A stretch of 64,000 bases of DNA. Source: Pyrenophora tritici-repentis (lineage: Eukaryota > Ascomycota > Dothideomycetes > Pleosporales > Pleosporaceae). Position numbers and translations under genes: made by a program. The notes under the pieces are model-generated. The model did not search any database. It was given only the letters and a program-made list of their open reading frames with translations, and was not told the origin of the DNA. Positions 41,705 through 53,160 of the stretch are shown piece after piece; position 1 is the first letter of the stretch; each line of letters opens with the position of its first letter. Where the stretch lies: contig NC_089397.1 in NCBI RefSeq assembly GCF_003171515.1, positions 2,294,001 to 2,358,000 on the forward strand. The letters run 5' to 3'.

Positions 41705-42440
41705 AAAATGGCACCTAGGGCAACCACCAGAAATACAGACAGTCACTGTATAACACTATCTTAGAGAGAGCTACTCTATAAAACTAATAAAACTGTATTT
41801 CTTACTATAAGAGCCCGCTGCTATGTAAAGGCACTAGTACACTGCAATAGTTAGGATGCCTCTAATAAGTGAGATTGTGTGTACAGATCTATATACAAGT
41901 ACGAGGGGAACTTTATTATTCCTCGCACGGGCCAACTGCCAGCGTGGCACGTGATTGTATGGCACGTGATCGCGTGAGGGATCGTAGGTTTGATCCATCA
42001 CAGCTACATCTCTTTCTATCTACCACACTGCTCTTTAGCACTAGCGCCTACTCCAGATCTACTCTAGAATAGGAGCACGCAAAACATCCTCCAAACTGTT
42101 GTCAGATATTCACTCTCATCTGGAATACTGATGAAATAGGTAATAATGGTGATGATATTGATTATTGATTGTGTCTTTGTTCTGTCTACGGTTGTGGGCA
42201 CACCTAGGGGGTGCCAAGCCTTCCTGTGATCCGATTGGCTCTCACAGATGCCGGGTCACGCTAGTCTAACCCAGCGTCTGTACGCTCTCATCTTCAACAG
42301 TGCTATTATCTGACAACTGTACTACCCCAAAGAAACTACTCATAGAAACACCTATATAGAACGGCCTAGGCCAAAGTCTTGCATAGTCTCTGACTGAAAA
42401 GGACTCTAAATGGAATAATAATAATAATAATAATAATAAT
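41705..42440 (+). mobile_element. 5'-truncated LINE copy with (TAA)n tail
   Basis: It starts AAAATGGCACCTAGGGCAAC, matching the LINE at about 24165, and runs through the 3' region to CTCTAAATGGAATAATAATAA. Target duplication ACTATGGAAGCA lies at 41693-41704 and 42441-42452. A solo gypsy LTR is inserted inside. The middle (about 42100-42300) has diverged from the 24-kb copy. Confidence 0.85.
41824..42002 (-). mobile_element. Solo LTR of the gypsy family
   Basis: It is the exact inverse of the 179-bp LTRs at 33646 and 41168. It splits GAGCCCGCTGCTACATCTC of the LINE 3' region, giving a 4-bp duplication GCTA. Its identity to the nearby full element shows the family was active recently. Confidence 0.92.
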
Positions 42441-43575
42441 ACTATGGAAGCAAGATATTCTGGTGTAATAGAGTCCCAGGCTTCTTTTACTATAAGGCGA
42501 AGCTGGGGATAAGTCCTCTCACGCCCATGCTCCAGGTCTGGGTAGTGTATCTCAATGTAGTCCTTCATCTTGTTCCACACTCCCTCAATAGGGTTGAGAT
42601 CTGGAGAGAAAGGTGGCCAAGATAGCGTCCTCACCTCTCTTAATAGAAGCTCACAGGCAGTCTCTTTTGAGGCATGAGATGAGGCGTTATCCTGCATGAA
42701 TACTAGCCCTGGGTACGTCCTTATCCACCCATGGACCAGAGCAACAATCCTTTCACAATATCTTTCTGTGTTGATTGACCCCCATTCCTTCTCCCAAAAG
42801 AGACAAGGCCCCTTTCTACTCCCATTAAAGCAGCCCAGAACATCCAACCTCTCTTTCTAGGCAGCCTCTCTACTATACAGGTCTCATCCAGACTCTCACT
42901 AGCTAGCCGAGTAACACGTCTCTTCCTGTGCCGCCCTCCACACACCCAGCTTTCATCGCTCCAGAGTATTGTATTCCATTGCTCGACTGTCCAGTAGATA
43001 TGGGCCTCTGCAAAAGCCACTCTCTTGGCCCGGTTTGCTAGTGAAAGTGGTGGTTTCTGGAGAGCAACTCTCCTCCTGTACCCAGCTGAGCGTAGGGCAT
43101 GGCGAATAACGTACTCTCCAACATGCCACTGCTCAAAATAGCGGGCAAGCTCAAAGAATGTCATTTGTCTTGTTTTTTTGGACGTCCTTATAAAGCTAAT
43201 AAGCTCCTGTACTTGCTCTGGGGAGAGTACTGGGGGTCTACCTGACCTCTTTTTTGGGGTAAGAGGGACAGTGAGAACGTAGCCCACCTGCCTCCGGGTA
43301 AAGCCCAGGTGCTCAGCGATCCATGTCTGTGTATGGCCGGCCTGGTGGAGTGTGTGTACCATGAGCCTCTGGTCTCTGGTCAGGTGCTTTCTGTGCTTTG
43401 GGGTACTTGGCTCATCCATATTGCCTGTGAGTAGAGAGAAAAGCCCCCCAAAACAGAGCGGTGAGGCAAAAAGTGGCTTGCAGATCACTAAGAAAGAAGA
43501 GGTTTGGTGTCATCCGAACTGGCGCCGAACTAGTGCTCCACTGTACAAAACTTATGCCTGATACCACAGTAGGTA

Positions 43576-45359
43576 AGCTAGCTGACCGGGATGTTGATCA
43601 CCCGGGGATGTTGATCACTCACAAATCCCAGCACTCCCACACAAAACACGTGTTTATTCTCTCAACGTAGTTACAATTGCCACTCTGTACACATAGACTG
43701 AAGCGTTTGAGCTGCTGTTTCAGCTGCTGTTCTTTCTGCAGCCTTTTCCTCAGCATTAACATCGCGCTGTGCCTGAAGAAGCTGTGAGGCCTGTACGGCA
43801 ACCATGATTGTATCTACATCTGCAAAGCGTTGATTTGGGTCAACACGAACCTTCTTTCGTGGCTGTTGAGGCTTAAGAGCCTCAAGTTGACTATAGAGTC
43901 TTCTGTTCTCTGTTTCTAACTGTGCTGCGCGTATATTTGCTGTAGCAAGTGCCTTGCCAACTTTCTCGATAAATTAATAAGTCTTTCGCCCAAGACTTTC
44001 GTCCTTGTGAAGCTGCCGCTGCGCTACAAAAACCTCACGAGGTCCGTGAGGGGTAGAGAGATAACTCTGAGTAGATTGAGGTTGATCCTGACGCGGTAGA
44101 GTAATAGGCTGTTAAGTTACTTGAGATGAATTGACTACCCGGTCAATATTGAATGGGCAGATACCTGCAGTAGCCCATCCTTCCCGGATAACTCTCTTAG
44201 TAATTGCGCGCTCTCTTGCGTGATAATAAGCTGTAATAAAGCGCTCTTTCTTCACTGGTGCGGCGTCGTCAAGGTACGAGAGAGCCTGAATTTGCTGGCG
44301 GTAAAATCTCTTTACAACCGAGAAAACCGAGAGATCCAGAGGCTGTAAGATATGAGAAGCGTGCGCAGGTAGAAACAGAAGATAGACTTTATTCTTTTTA
44401 CAAGTCCATAGAAAATCCAGACTTATATGGCTACCGTGGCCATCGAGAATTAGCATCCTCCAACGATCTTCTAGTAGAGCTGTCTCGGGTAGAAACACCC
44501 GCTCCAACCACTCAACTCCTATCGCATTCGATGTCCAGCCATTCTCCGACGCTGTGTAAAGCCACTCAGGAATTATTGCTGGAAACCAAGTGCTTTGTAG
44601 GCTCTTCCCTTTGAAAATGACCGAACAGCGAAGTTTCTTGCCCGTAGCCGACACGCACTCGATTACCGACGCCCACTCGCGGTTCTCTGGAGACTGATGG
44701 TAAGCCTTCTTCTTCTGACTAGATGCGAGTACTCTAGTGTTGGCACATACACCTAAGGCCTTCCCAGTCTCATCCATATTCCATATATCCTCAGCTCTTA
44801 TACCCAGCCTCGTACGAGTCCTCTCAAAGAGCTCAAGGAACGCGCTTATCTGTACTGGTGTCGCTCCCTCAGCTCGAGCAGCTTCAATCTTTCGGCCTAC
44901 AACAGATGCGACGCGTGGGTTGCGCTTGAGGAAGGCAGCCATCCAATGCTTGCCTACGGGTCTGTGGTCCCCATTCATCCGGAGGATTCGGTTCGCCATT
45001 TCTCGTGCGCGTGCGTGGGAGGGAGGAAAAGCTCGTGCATCTTCTTCGAGTATCCATTGTACGAGGAAGTCCTCCTGCTCTGGAGTCAATCGCTGCTGGT
45101 ATACGTGGCTGGCTTGGTTGCTTTGTCTGCCGCGTATGCGCGTTGAGATTGTGGATTGCGGGATGTTGTACGCCTTTGCAGCCGCCCTCTGACTTAGGAA
45201 AACACCAGCATCGATATCGCTGATAGCTGCTTGTATAGCTGCTTCACGGTCGCCCATTTTGATTGAGTATGTAGAGAGACAACACGTGTTTTGTGTGGGA
45301 GTGCTGGGATTTGTGAGTGATCAACATCCCCGGGTGATCAACATCCCGGTCAGCTAGCT
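43576..45359 (-). mobile_element. pogo-F transposon
   Basis: The inverted ends AGCTAGCTGACCGGGATGTT and reverse continue for about 80 bp to ACACGTGTT. TA lies at 43574-43575 and 45360-45361. The left TA is only 2 bp beyond the TA flanking the Tc1 element (TAGGTA). Confidence 0.92.
43671..45257 (-). pseudogene. pogo-F transposase with two C-terminal stops
   Basis: It starts at 45257 (MGDREAAIQAAISDIDAG). HTH regions are AAAKAYNIPQSTISTRIRG and WMAAFLKRNPRVAS. The DDE_1 residues lie in IWNMDETGKALGV, MLILDGHGSHISLDF and ASHILQPLDLSVF. The frame is open to 44115, then has TAA at 44112-44114 and 43974-43976, and continues in frame to CTEWQL at 43671. The catalytic core is intact; only the coiled-coil tail is cut off. 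It belongs to the same branch as pogo-B and the 17.9-kb remnant. Confidence 0.87.
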
Positions 45360-46635
45360 TATGCAAAACCCCTGTATGTCTATCAACGAGCCTCTCAGAC
45401 CCACAGCCTCGGACAATCGGCGTTTCTAGTCGCTGCGGGGCATTGGATGGACATGTCAGCTACAGGTTCCCGTATGTATATCGTTGAGGTTCCGCCTTTC
45501 TCCACGTCTGCATATCCAAAAGTGCTCTTGTCGACCAAATGAGTGGTTTTCGTCCTAAGTTGACTCGACGGAGAGGCGCATGTAAAGAGTGCCGTCAAAA
45601 GAAGGTTCGATGTAAGTTTGTTCACTATTGACCCAGGTATGCGCTAAGGGACACAGGCGATGGAGCGAATCCGTGTAACCACTGCCAAGTACACAATAAC
45701 CTTTGTTCTATTCCGAGACTCGCCACTAACACCATAGCAGCGGAGCGAATCTTTATGTGAATACAATCTGCATCGCTCAGGACGTCGTCTACAAGAGGAG
45801 AACATACGGGGCCCTGGCAAGCACGTCTCTACAACGACACAGCCGTATGCGACAAGTGGCAACACGATGCCTGATTCGTCAAACCCAGATCATTCTTCTG
45901 AGGTTGTTGTTGGTCAGGACACTCAGAGCTCAGCAAATCCTTTAAACACGCCATTTAGCGAGGTGTATTTCTCGCAGCTGGTGTCCGACAGCGCGCACTC
46001 GTATCTGGATTTGGATTTCCCAGATGAAATGACGCCAGGTACCAACCAAGTCCGAATCATAGGTACATATCAAGGCCCCTTCTTTCCACTTTTCATTTCT
46101 GTGGAGGCGTATCTATAACTCTTTTAGTTGAGGTAGTTGTTCTTACTCCAACAGAACGAATAGTTGACCAGAGAATAGAGCCATGTCAGCAAATAACTAG
46201 TTCCCAGAACGAGATACCGCACTATGTCTCTAGAAACGACACACTCATGCTAGACTGGCTCAAATTAGGCTGCGACCAAATCCCACATCAGCATAGCACT
46301 GCTCAGCTCTGTGACTTGCCAGGAACTGAAGCAGACAGTGGCGGCGCTGGGTGTACTCTTACATTCTTCTCGGAACGAATAGTAGCCGATAAAGCAGAGG
46401 TAAACGATCTGTTCCTCTTCCTTGACCGTTCAGCTCTAATCTTTAACGCTACAAAGGCAAAGCCGTTCTCAACCCAAAAAACGTACAGAATTACTGCTCT
46501 TTTCCAAAATGCAGATAGAGGGAGCCGTAGACAGCAGGCAGTGTTGGACAAAGTCAAGGTGCTGCTTTCTTCAGAACACCAGACTTGTCTCTCTAGTCTC
46601 TTACGCAAGATTAACCCTTGCGGGGAGAATCCGGG

Positions 46636-49363
46636 CAGTGATCGGAATGGTCTGGTCTGGTCTGGTCTGAGGGTACAGACCAGACCAGACCAGGTGCTTA
46701 CATAAGGACCGGTCCGACCAGACCGGTCCGACCAACAAGACCGCCAAGAATGAGGCTGAAGCAAAGAAGGAAGCCGAGGAAATGTGTTTTACTACTGACT
46801 GTCAATCTAGTCGTCTTCGTTCTCACTATCCTCGATATCGCTGTTCCCCTCAGCTTGGGGCTTTCCATACCAGGCCCGGAGACACTCGCACGCTTCTATA
46901 ATATCTGCCTTCAGCCTACCACGGCGATCGACGATAGTAAGCTTCGCGCTACTAAAAAGACGTTCGCATTCATCCGACATAGGCGAGATCGCAAACATGT
47001 CTAGAGCGAAGCGAGCGAGATCTCGTTGGGAGTCGTAGCGAGATAGCCAGTACGCAATAGCCTCATTGCAACCTGCCTCTTCGTTATGAAGCCGGTCAGT
47101 AGAGATGTATTGTTCATACAAATCAGTTGTAGAAACTGGAGCGTCTATTCGAATGCGCTTATGTTCCCGCTGGCGATCAAATGCTGGGTCAGGATCTCTC
47201 TCCTTCCTGGCTGGTGGTGGCAGCATCTCGACAGGGTACCTTCCCTTATACTCTGTCTCCCAGAGATGCTTCACCGCTAATTGTGCGTTTTCAAACCACC
47301 TCTTCTTCTCTTCGTCGCCATGAAGAACCCACTCTTGCCTGAACCATCCCCACTTGCGATATGGATCAAGGATTTGAGCCGCATAATATGCCGGTGGAAG
47401 GTCAGTATCTTCAGGGAATCGATTTTGCCAATTCAGCTGCTGATTGTTATAGTACTCAACGCACTTTAACCAAGCAGCATCAGCGCAGCCTTGAAGGTAC
47501 TTCCATGTAAAGTTGTTATCGTCCTCAGTGTGGATGTCGTGGTAGTGATCCTTCGTCTCGCTTATCTCCCGGAGAAGGCAGTCCAAAGTTGAAAACCAGT
47601 CCGCAAGTGACGTCTTCTTACCTTCAGAAAGCAAAGTTGCAGCATAGAAGTCTTTGAGAGCGAGTTCAATCTTTTCAAGCTCAAACCAGTGCTGTCCATC
47701 AAGCTTAAAGTTCGCGATCCCTACGGAGCCCTTTCCAGGTACATGACGAGCCGAGAAGAGCTCTAAACGTTCTCGAACATTTAATGCACGTGTAATCGAA
47801 TAAAACCATGAGTTCCAGCGGGTCGAGTTGTTCTGGATAAGCTCAAGCCCGTCGAATTGCGAAAGATCTCCGCCGATAATAATTGTAGCAAACTCCTCAC
47901 GCCGTTGTGGAGTAAGCCTGATGTATCGCACCAGGTTGTGAAGACGACCCAAACATCCGAACTTCTTCCAGAGCTCTTCCACCTTCGTATAGTCGCCACG
48001 TTGATGATGCTTCTCCAGCTTCGCAAGATACTTCTCACAGTTTCGCCCCATAAGGAACGCCTGGCAACAGAGGTTGATGACATGGCCCAAGCAACGCAGC
48101 CGGCGATGACGACGTTGTTTTGACTTCATCCATGGGCAGAGATCCTTGAGTATAAACTCAACAGCGGTATCATTTGCCGAGGCATTATCCAGCATAAAGT
48201 ATCCAATCTGATCTCCGCTAATGTCGTATTCTTCCAGCAATTCAAGGACCACCGATCCAAGATTCTCTCCAGTATGTTCGCCGTATATACGTCGCATACC
48301 TAAAGCGGTAACACGTCGCATGCCGGTAGTATCAATCCACATAGCGACGACGCCTAGGATAGCGTAAGGGTTTGGTGAAGTCCAGAGATCAAAGGAGATA
48401 GAGATCCTACTCCGTGAATGGTGTAGGTCTCCCTAAGCTGTTGCTTCTTCGATATGAATGCATTCATTACCCAGCTTCGGATAGTCTTCGCAGCCTTCGG
48501 GAGGTGGTTGAGTAGTGCCGGATTTAAAAAGAGGAGTAGTTCACGAAAGTACTGGTTCTCTAATTGAAAGAAGGCGATATGGCAGTACACAATCCAACGA
48601 ATTAGAAGCTCTTTAAACTTCTCTACTGACTCCTTCTAGAAAAAGGTGCTGGAAGCAGCCCCATCCTTTTGCTGGTCGATTATAGACTTCCGTACAGAAC
48701 CCTTTCGCTTGATGCCACTCTGGGGATCAATCTGGTGCTTGTTCCAGGTGATTCCGGATCCTAGAAGTGCCATTGATGACAAACAACTCTTGCTTGCTCT
48801 TCCCAACCCTGCACTCATGGCAGTAATACACCTCTTTCTTATCGCTATCTCGAATGTATTGGAGTCCGTACTTCCAGATGTGTGATGTACCTTGACGGAA
48901 ATCCTTCCTTGCAATTATTGCACGTTTCACGTACGTGATACCGCCCTGCACGAACTCATCTGGAGATTCGTGATATTGAATAGGAGTGGGTGATAGTATA
49001 GGGGTGGGTGATGACGTGGGGATAGGAGATGGAGTAAGAGACGTTAAATCTAGTCTTATAATATTCGATGGGGACGGTGAGGTTGGTGTTGAAGGCTCCA
49101 TAACAATAGTATATAAGTAGGTTGTTAAGGACTTGATTGTTCTATGTAAGTAGAAGACTTACCTTGATCTTAATGACTCATATTGTGCTAAATTTTCTGG
49201 CTAGATTAGTCTAAGATCTAGTCACGTGGACCTATTTATAGCCGGACCGGTCCGATCATCTAGACCGGTCCGACCACGGTCTCAAAAAATCGCCAGACCA
49301 GACCAAGTCTTGGCGGTCTAGACCAGACCAAGACCAAGTCAGACCAGACCATTCCGATCACTG
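46636..49363 (-). mobile_element. hAT-2 transposon inside the regulator gene
   Basis: The inverted ends are CAGTGATCGGAATGGTCTGG and reverse. The 8-bp duplication is AATCCGGG (46628-46635, 49364-49371). The subterminal regions carry many GGTCTGGTCT/AGACCAGACC and GGTCCGACC repeats. It is 2728 bp with a decayed transposase on the minus strand. Confidence 0.93.
46807..49101 (-). pseudogene. hAT-2 transposase, decayed
   Basis: The N-terminus is 49101-48727 (MEPSTPTSPSPSN, a Ser/Pro/Thr-rich stretch, then a BED-like finger YYCHECRVGKSK...TSRIRNHLEQ). A frame shift near 48740, a stop near 48638 and another shift near 48420 follow. From 48342 the core is open: TGENLGSVVLELLEEYDISG, GYFMLDNASANDTAV, HVINLCCQAF, and the hATC domain SPMSDECERLFSSAK with GRLKADIIEACECLRAW at the end. 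It is unrelated at close range to hAT-1 or hAT-3. Confidence 0.85.
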
Positions 49364-50449
49364 AATCCGGGTCTGGACCTAAACGATCTTCCTGTGAAGA
49401 AGCTCCTTCAGAGTATGTCTAGGATGCCGCCAACTAGAAATCTGCTAATGCTTTACCAGAAGCATTTAAAGACCCAGGAGGGTAAGTCAACCAAGCAACG
49501 GGTGCACTGTGTGAGCTGATGTGTGAGAAAGGCTGAGTCTGTTCATTAAAGAGCAAGATGTCATGCGTATACAAGAGTGTTGTTTCGATCTAAAAGATCG
49601 GCCTATAGATGTTAGTGATATGTCATTGCTAATTGTATCACTGGCTTGGGGAGCCTGTTAGATCCGGAAGTAAGCTCGGTTTCCAGAGTAGCGCTACTGG
49701 ATGCTGTGCTTGAAACTTCATCGTTGCTACTTCGCCAGGAAAGTAGTGTCCGTCAGTTCTTGGTATGTTCTTCCGCTCGATGACAACGAAGGTTTTGCTA
49801 ATTTAAGCCAGGCGCTTGTTGCTGTAGTTCGTAAAAGTCTGATCATCTACAACGAAGCAGTCGGCTAACCTCTCCAGCTCTGTCTTACCGAAAAAAACGG
49901 GGTCAGACAACCTACCTGCACTCATACTTGCAGTATTTCGACTGCGGCCTCCTTGAGTCTCCATTTAGAATCCGTCCTACACAAGTTCTGTGTTAGCGAC
50001 GAACAAGCCGTTCAGACCAAACGAGCTATCTGGCTACTCTACTGTATTGATAAGTCTTATGCATTGAGGTGGCAAACCTTCTCTGTAAGCTCTCACTCTA
50101 CCTGGTTATCTTAGGCCTATCGGATTAAGGCTAATACAAGGTAAACAGCTGGTTGGTGACGGTTCTCTTCCGACTACGAACCCACCCGACAACGTGCTTC
50201 AAAGTGATTTTTGCAACTACAACCTCAGAATGGTTGCGGATTCGGTGTCAGTACTCCCAAATTTGTTCGAAAATTCTGCAGCTCCGAGTAGGCGTAGAGA
50301 AGAGCCATCTGAAGATCGTCCTAACAAGGCTGTGGCGTTGTCAATGGCGCTGGAAGAATGGTATAGAGCAACTGGGATTAATCAAATGACGCACTCACTG
50401 GACCACAGTGATATCATACGCACCAAGCTCCAGATATCTTACTATTACT

Positions 50450-50525
50450 CACAGTCCGCAACAATCAATTAAGTGGTCCTAGAAGGTTCAGATTGGATTG
50501 ATTGATTACCGCTTTAAGCCTAGTA
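50450..50525. mobile_element. Truncated M1 MITE (copy 6)
   Basis: It begins CACAGTCCGCAACAATC like the full copies but breaks off after GCCTAGTA and continues as hAT-3-type sequence. No matching right duplication exists. One G is missing (AAGTGGTCC versus AAGTGGGTCC). Confidence 0.85.
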
Positions 50526-50792
50526 AAAAAGAGTGTATTTTAGGTTATAACTAGGTTTCGAACTTACGCACTACACCTAAAAATCATCGTGAGATTGCCC
50601 CTCCACCAAGTCCTTCAGCCCCAAGTTTCCAACCGCCCCATCTAACCAAGCTAAGCAAGCTGACTGAGCGAGCGCCTATCCCTAAGCTCGCTCGGCTTGC
50701 AAGCGCGCATTGCGCGCTCAGCTCATTCGGCTTGGTCAAAACGTCCAAGCCGAGCGAGCTGAGCGAGCCGGCTCGCTCGTTGACAAGTATGG
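50526..50792. mobile_element. Terminal fragment of hAT-3
   Basis: It matches 58165-58432 and 59218-59485, from AAAAAAGAGTGTATTTTA to GTTGACAAGTATGG, with almost no differences. It is fused on the left to the M1 MITE and on the right to a LINE fragment. Confidence 0.87.
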
Positions 50793-51943
50793 TCGCAGAC
50801 AAGACTCGCAGACACACCAGCTCCTGGCGGAAAGTTTACAACGACATAACGAACATGCGAACCCAAGACTTCCACAGGCAAGAGCAGATTCCGTGCTTCC
50901 TTACGCCGCCCTGGAGACAGGGCCCAACCACTTACATTGATGCGACCGCTCAGGAAGCGCGGGCGCGACACGACAAAGAATACGTAAAGGAAGACAGCCT
51001 TAGCATCTACACAGATGGCAGCGGCATCGAAGGCGAGATAGGCTCTGCGGCGCTGTGTCCGCTCACACAACAGGCGCGATCCGTACACATGGGTTCAGAC
51101 ACAGAGTCGACGGTATATGCAGCAGAACTACAAGGCATCAGCTTAGCACTGCAGATCGCTCAAGAGTATGCGAGCCGAAACGGTGCGCGACGAGACGTCG
51201 CCATATACACAGACAACCAGGCCGCCGTCTGGTCCATCGCTAAGGCGGAGGGACGATCAGGCGCCTACATCCTCGCGGACATCGCGCGACAGGTCCGGGA
51301 GCTCCAGGACAACGGACGGACAGTGACCGTCTGATGGATACCGGCCCACGTCGGCATACCCGGGAACGAGGCCGTCGACAAAGCGGCCAAGGAAGCCACC
51401 GGATGGAGAGAAGACGGCCGCAGAAGCTTGCCGGCAGACGCGCCCCCCCAGCTGTTCACTATAAGGTCGACTGTGAAAAGATGGTGCAGCATACAAGCCG
51501 AACGGGCATGGATAGCAAAGTGGTGCAAGGACACCAAGGGCCGAGCAACCTACAGACACACTCCAACGCCCACCAAGAAAGTACTCCGGCTCCACGAGGG
51601 GCTCACTAAGCGGGAGAGCGCGCTGCTGGCGCAGCTGCGGACAGAGAAGATCGGACTCAACGACTTTCTCTTCGCCCGAAGAGTGCCAGACGTCACTAGC
51701 CCGCGCTGCGACTGCGGAGCGAGACGACAGACCGTCGCACATATCCTTCTCCACTGCAGCAAGCGCAGGCATCTCCGGGACCGTATCTTCGCCAACCTGT
51801 CCGGACGAGACAATATCCGGACCATCCTAGGCACGCCACAGCTAGCCACCAAAGTCATCGGGTATGTAGAGCAGACGCAGATCCTTGGGCAAAATGGGGA
51901 TCGTAGACGCGCAGACGACAGCCGAGCGCTGGGGGGAGACTGA
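50793..51943 (+). pseudogene. Fragment of a second LINE family: RNase H and 3' end
   Basis: Readable parts are the end of a reverse transcriptase connection (LTPPWRQGPTTYIDATAQEA), RNase H (SIYTDGSGIEGEIGSAAL, YAAELQGISLALQIA, IYTDNQAAVWSI, IPGNEAVDKAAKEAT) and a C-terminal CCHC-like segment (CDCGARRQTVAHILLHC). A TGA at 51332-51334 replaces what is probably CGA before WIPAHVG. Its codon use is much more GC-rich than the LINE at 19.7-24.4 kb, so it is a different family. Confidence 0.82.
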
Positions 51944-52218
51944 AGGTATTGCAGACGCAGAACACGAGGCAACCGTGCCTCTACGAGCCTAGAAGTACAG
52001 TGTTCAGTTAGTAGAGTCACTATCTAGATGAGGTGGCAGCCAAACGTAGGTAGTGATGAGAGGGAAACGGCAGGCCTCTGGGGACAGATGGTTCTTTGGA
52101 ATGAAGTGAGATGCCTGTAGAGTTGGCTCATCTCGCTGAGGGGTGTTTCTCGCTTACGGGCGATGCACGTTATGAGAGTACGCTCTAACTTACCGCAACA
52201 CGTTTGATCGATGAAAAG

Positions 52219-52376
52219 CAGAGATGTCAACAAGCAAGTCAAGCTGGCTTGATTCTTATCGATTGCAGATCACAGACAATATAGAGGCTCGTGCACAGTG
52301 GCACGTCCCAGAGAATGGTCTGTGATCTGCAATCGATAAGAATCAAGCCAGCTTGACTTGCTTGTTGACATCTCTG
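52219..52376. mobile_element. hAT-type MITE family M4 (158 bp)
   Basis: The inverted ends CAGAGATGTCAACAAGCAAG and reverse continue for about 60 bp. No 8-bp duplication is found (ATGAAAAG on the left, GCTGCAGC on the right). The left flank is unrelated to the pogo remnant on the right, which points to a rearrangement. Confidence 0.8.
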
Positions 52377-52600
52377 GCTGCAGCAGGCCCACCACCATCT
52401 CAATCACGACACGGCTGAGCTATCAAGCTCCCAGCAATATATAGATAGCTATATATATTGATCAAGGCCTATAGAACTTTACTCTAAAGCATATCGCGAT
52501 TATAGCTATCGCGCGAGGCTCAATAGCTTCATGTTGTGCTGTCGATTTTGGGGTTCCGAGCGGGCGTTACGCCGTCACGCACGGTAAGGTAAAGGCGGCG
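52377..52600 (+). pseudogene. 3' end of a decayed pogo element
   Basis: The sequence resembles the last codons of the pogo-C transposase (PPP..SRHG..IKLPA) and its 3' region, including TTATAGCTAT and a terminal CGTCACGCACGGTA. No TA-bounded partner end lies nearby. Confidence 0.55.
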
Positions 52601-53160
52601 GACCTTGCGCTTCCAGTATGGGCGAAAGCTGCAAAGGTTAAACCCGGGCTCATGACCTGATGGAAAGTACGGTAAAGAAGTCCATGTAGTGTGAGGTACT
52701 TGTCGAATTGTGTGTGCTACGGTACGGAAAGAGCATATAGAGATGGAAACCGGCTAAGCCCAAACAGGCTAGATAGCCAAGTACACGCTCCAAGGAGCAG
52801 GGACGTCGGGGCTATCGAACACTATGTATTAATCACACGCGTTCGGAAGACTACAATCGCTTGATCTCAAAGTACTTGCCGTCCGTCTCGCGACGGGGTG
52901 CGTCTCGTGACTTAGGGATGGACGTTAAACTTCAACCGATCTTCCACCGGTCCGAAGGACCAACCGAAGTCGTTCTGCAAATTCCCTCGGTTGGAGCAAC
53001 ATCCGGCGCAACCCCACAAACGTGTCTATGCTTACTTGATAGTGTCTTTGAATGGCTTACGTGGCTGGCTACTAACTATGCAATTAGTTATATTCTTTGG
53101 CTACCTAGCTAGGGCCCGTTAACGAACCAACAGTCTGCCGTTCATTTTCAACATTTTCAC
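52601..53160. other. No gene recognised
   Basis: A GGGATGGACGTTAA near 52916 resembles a P2 MITE end. Otherwise I see nothing I can assign. It should contain the promoter of the repeat-protein gene that follows. Confidence 0.4.

Larger units (their letters stand above)
31272..43419 (-). pseudogene. Tc1/mariner transposase in two widely separated parts
   Basis: The 5' part is 42453-43419: start MDEPSTPKHRKHLTRDQRLM, HTH regions HTQTWIAEHLGFTRRQVGY and YVIRHALRSAGYRRR, then DDE residues in ILWSDESWV, VFMQDNASSHAS and SPDLNPIEGVW. A one-base shift occurs near 42838, between GWMFW and CFNGSRKG. The frame stops making sense at YLASIV (42453). Its true C-terminus, NSMRERCEAVLAAQGGYTKY and stop, lies 11 kb away at 31272-31340, on the far side of the nested insertions. 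The order of the two halves and the duplications show they were one gene. Confidence 0.85.
31194..43569 (-). mobile_element. Tc1/mariner element carrying 10.3 kb and 0.7 kb nested insertions
   Basis: The inverted ends are CTGTGGTATCAGGCATAAGT at 31194 and its inverse ending at 43569. TA flanks both sides (31192-31193, 43570-43571). Between them the transposase gene is cut near its 3' end by a composite retroelement (31341-41685, duplication ACTATTTACTAT) and a LINE fragment (41705-42440, duplication ACTATGGAAGCA). The former carries a pogo and a gypsy element, the latter a solo LTR. Without the inserts the element would be about 1.3 kb. Confidence 0.88.
45542..50449 (+). pseudogene. Zn2Cys6 transcription factor, split by hAT-2 and cut at its 3' end
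   Basis: It starts MSGFRPKLTRRRGACKEC. The zinc cluster is CKECRQKKVRC, then after an intron (about 45613-45658) CDGANPCNHCQVHNNLC. The activation/middle homology region follows: INPCGENPG just before the hAT-2 insertion, LLQSMSRMPPTRNLLMLY just after, then SLAWG...LLDPEVSSVS, WLLYCIDKSYALRWQTFS and LRMVADSVSVLPNLF. The duplication AATCCGGG brackets hAT-2 (46636-49363), and reading continues in frame across it. Extra shifts appear near 45745 and 49655. At 50450 the gene runs into a truncated MITE and hAT debris. It was probably the pathway regulator of the metabolite genes at 3-17 kb; that is inferred from gene class alone. Confidence 0.8.
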
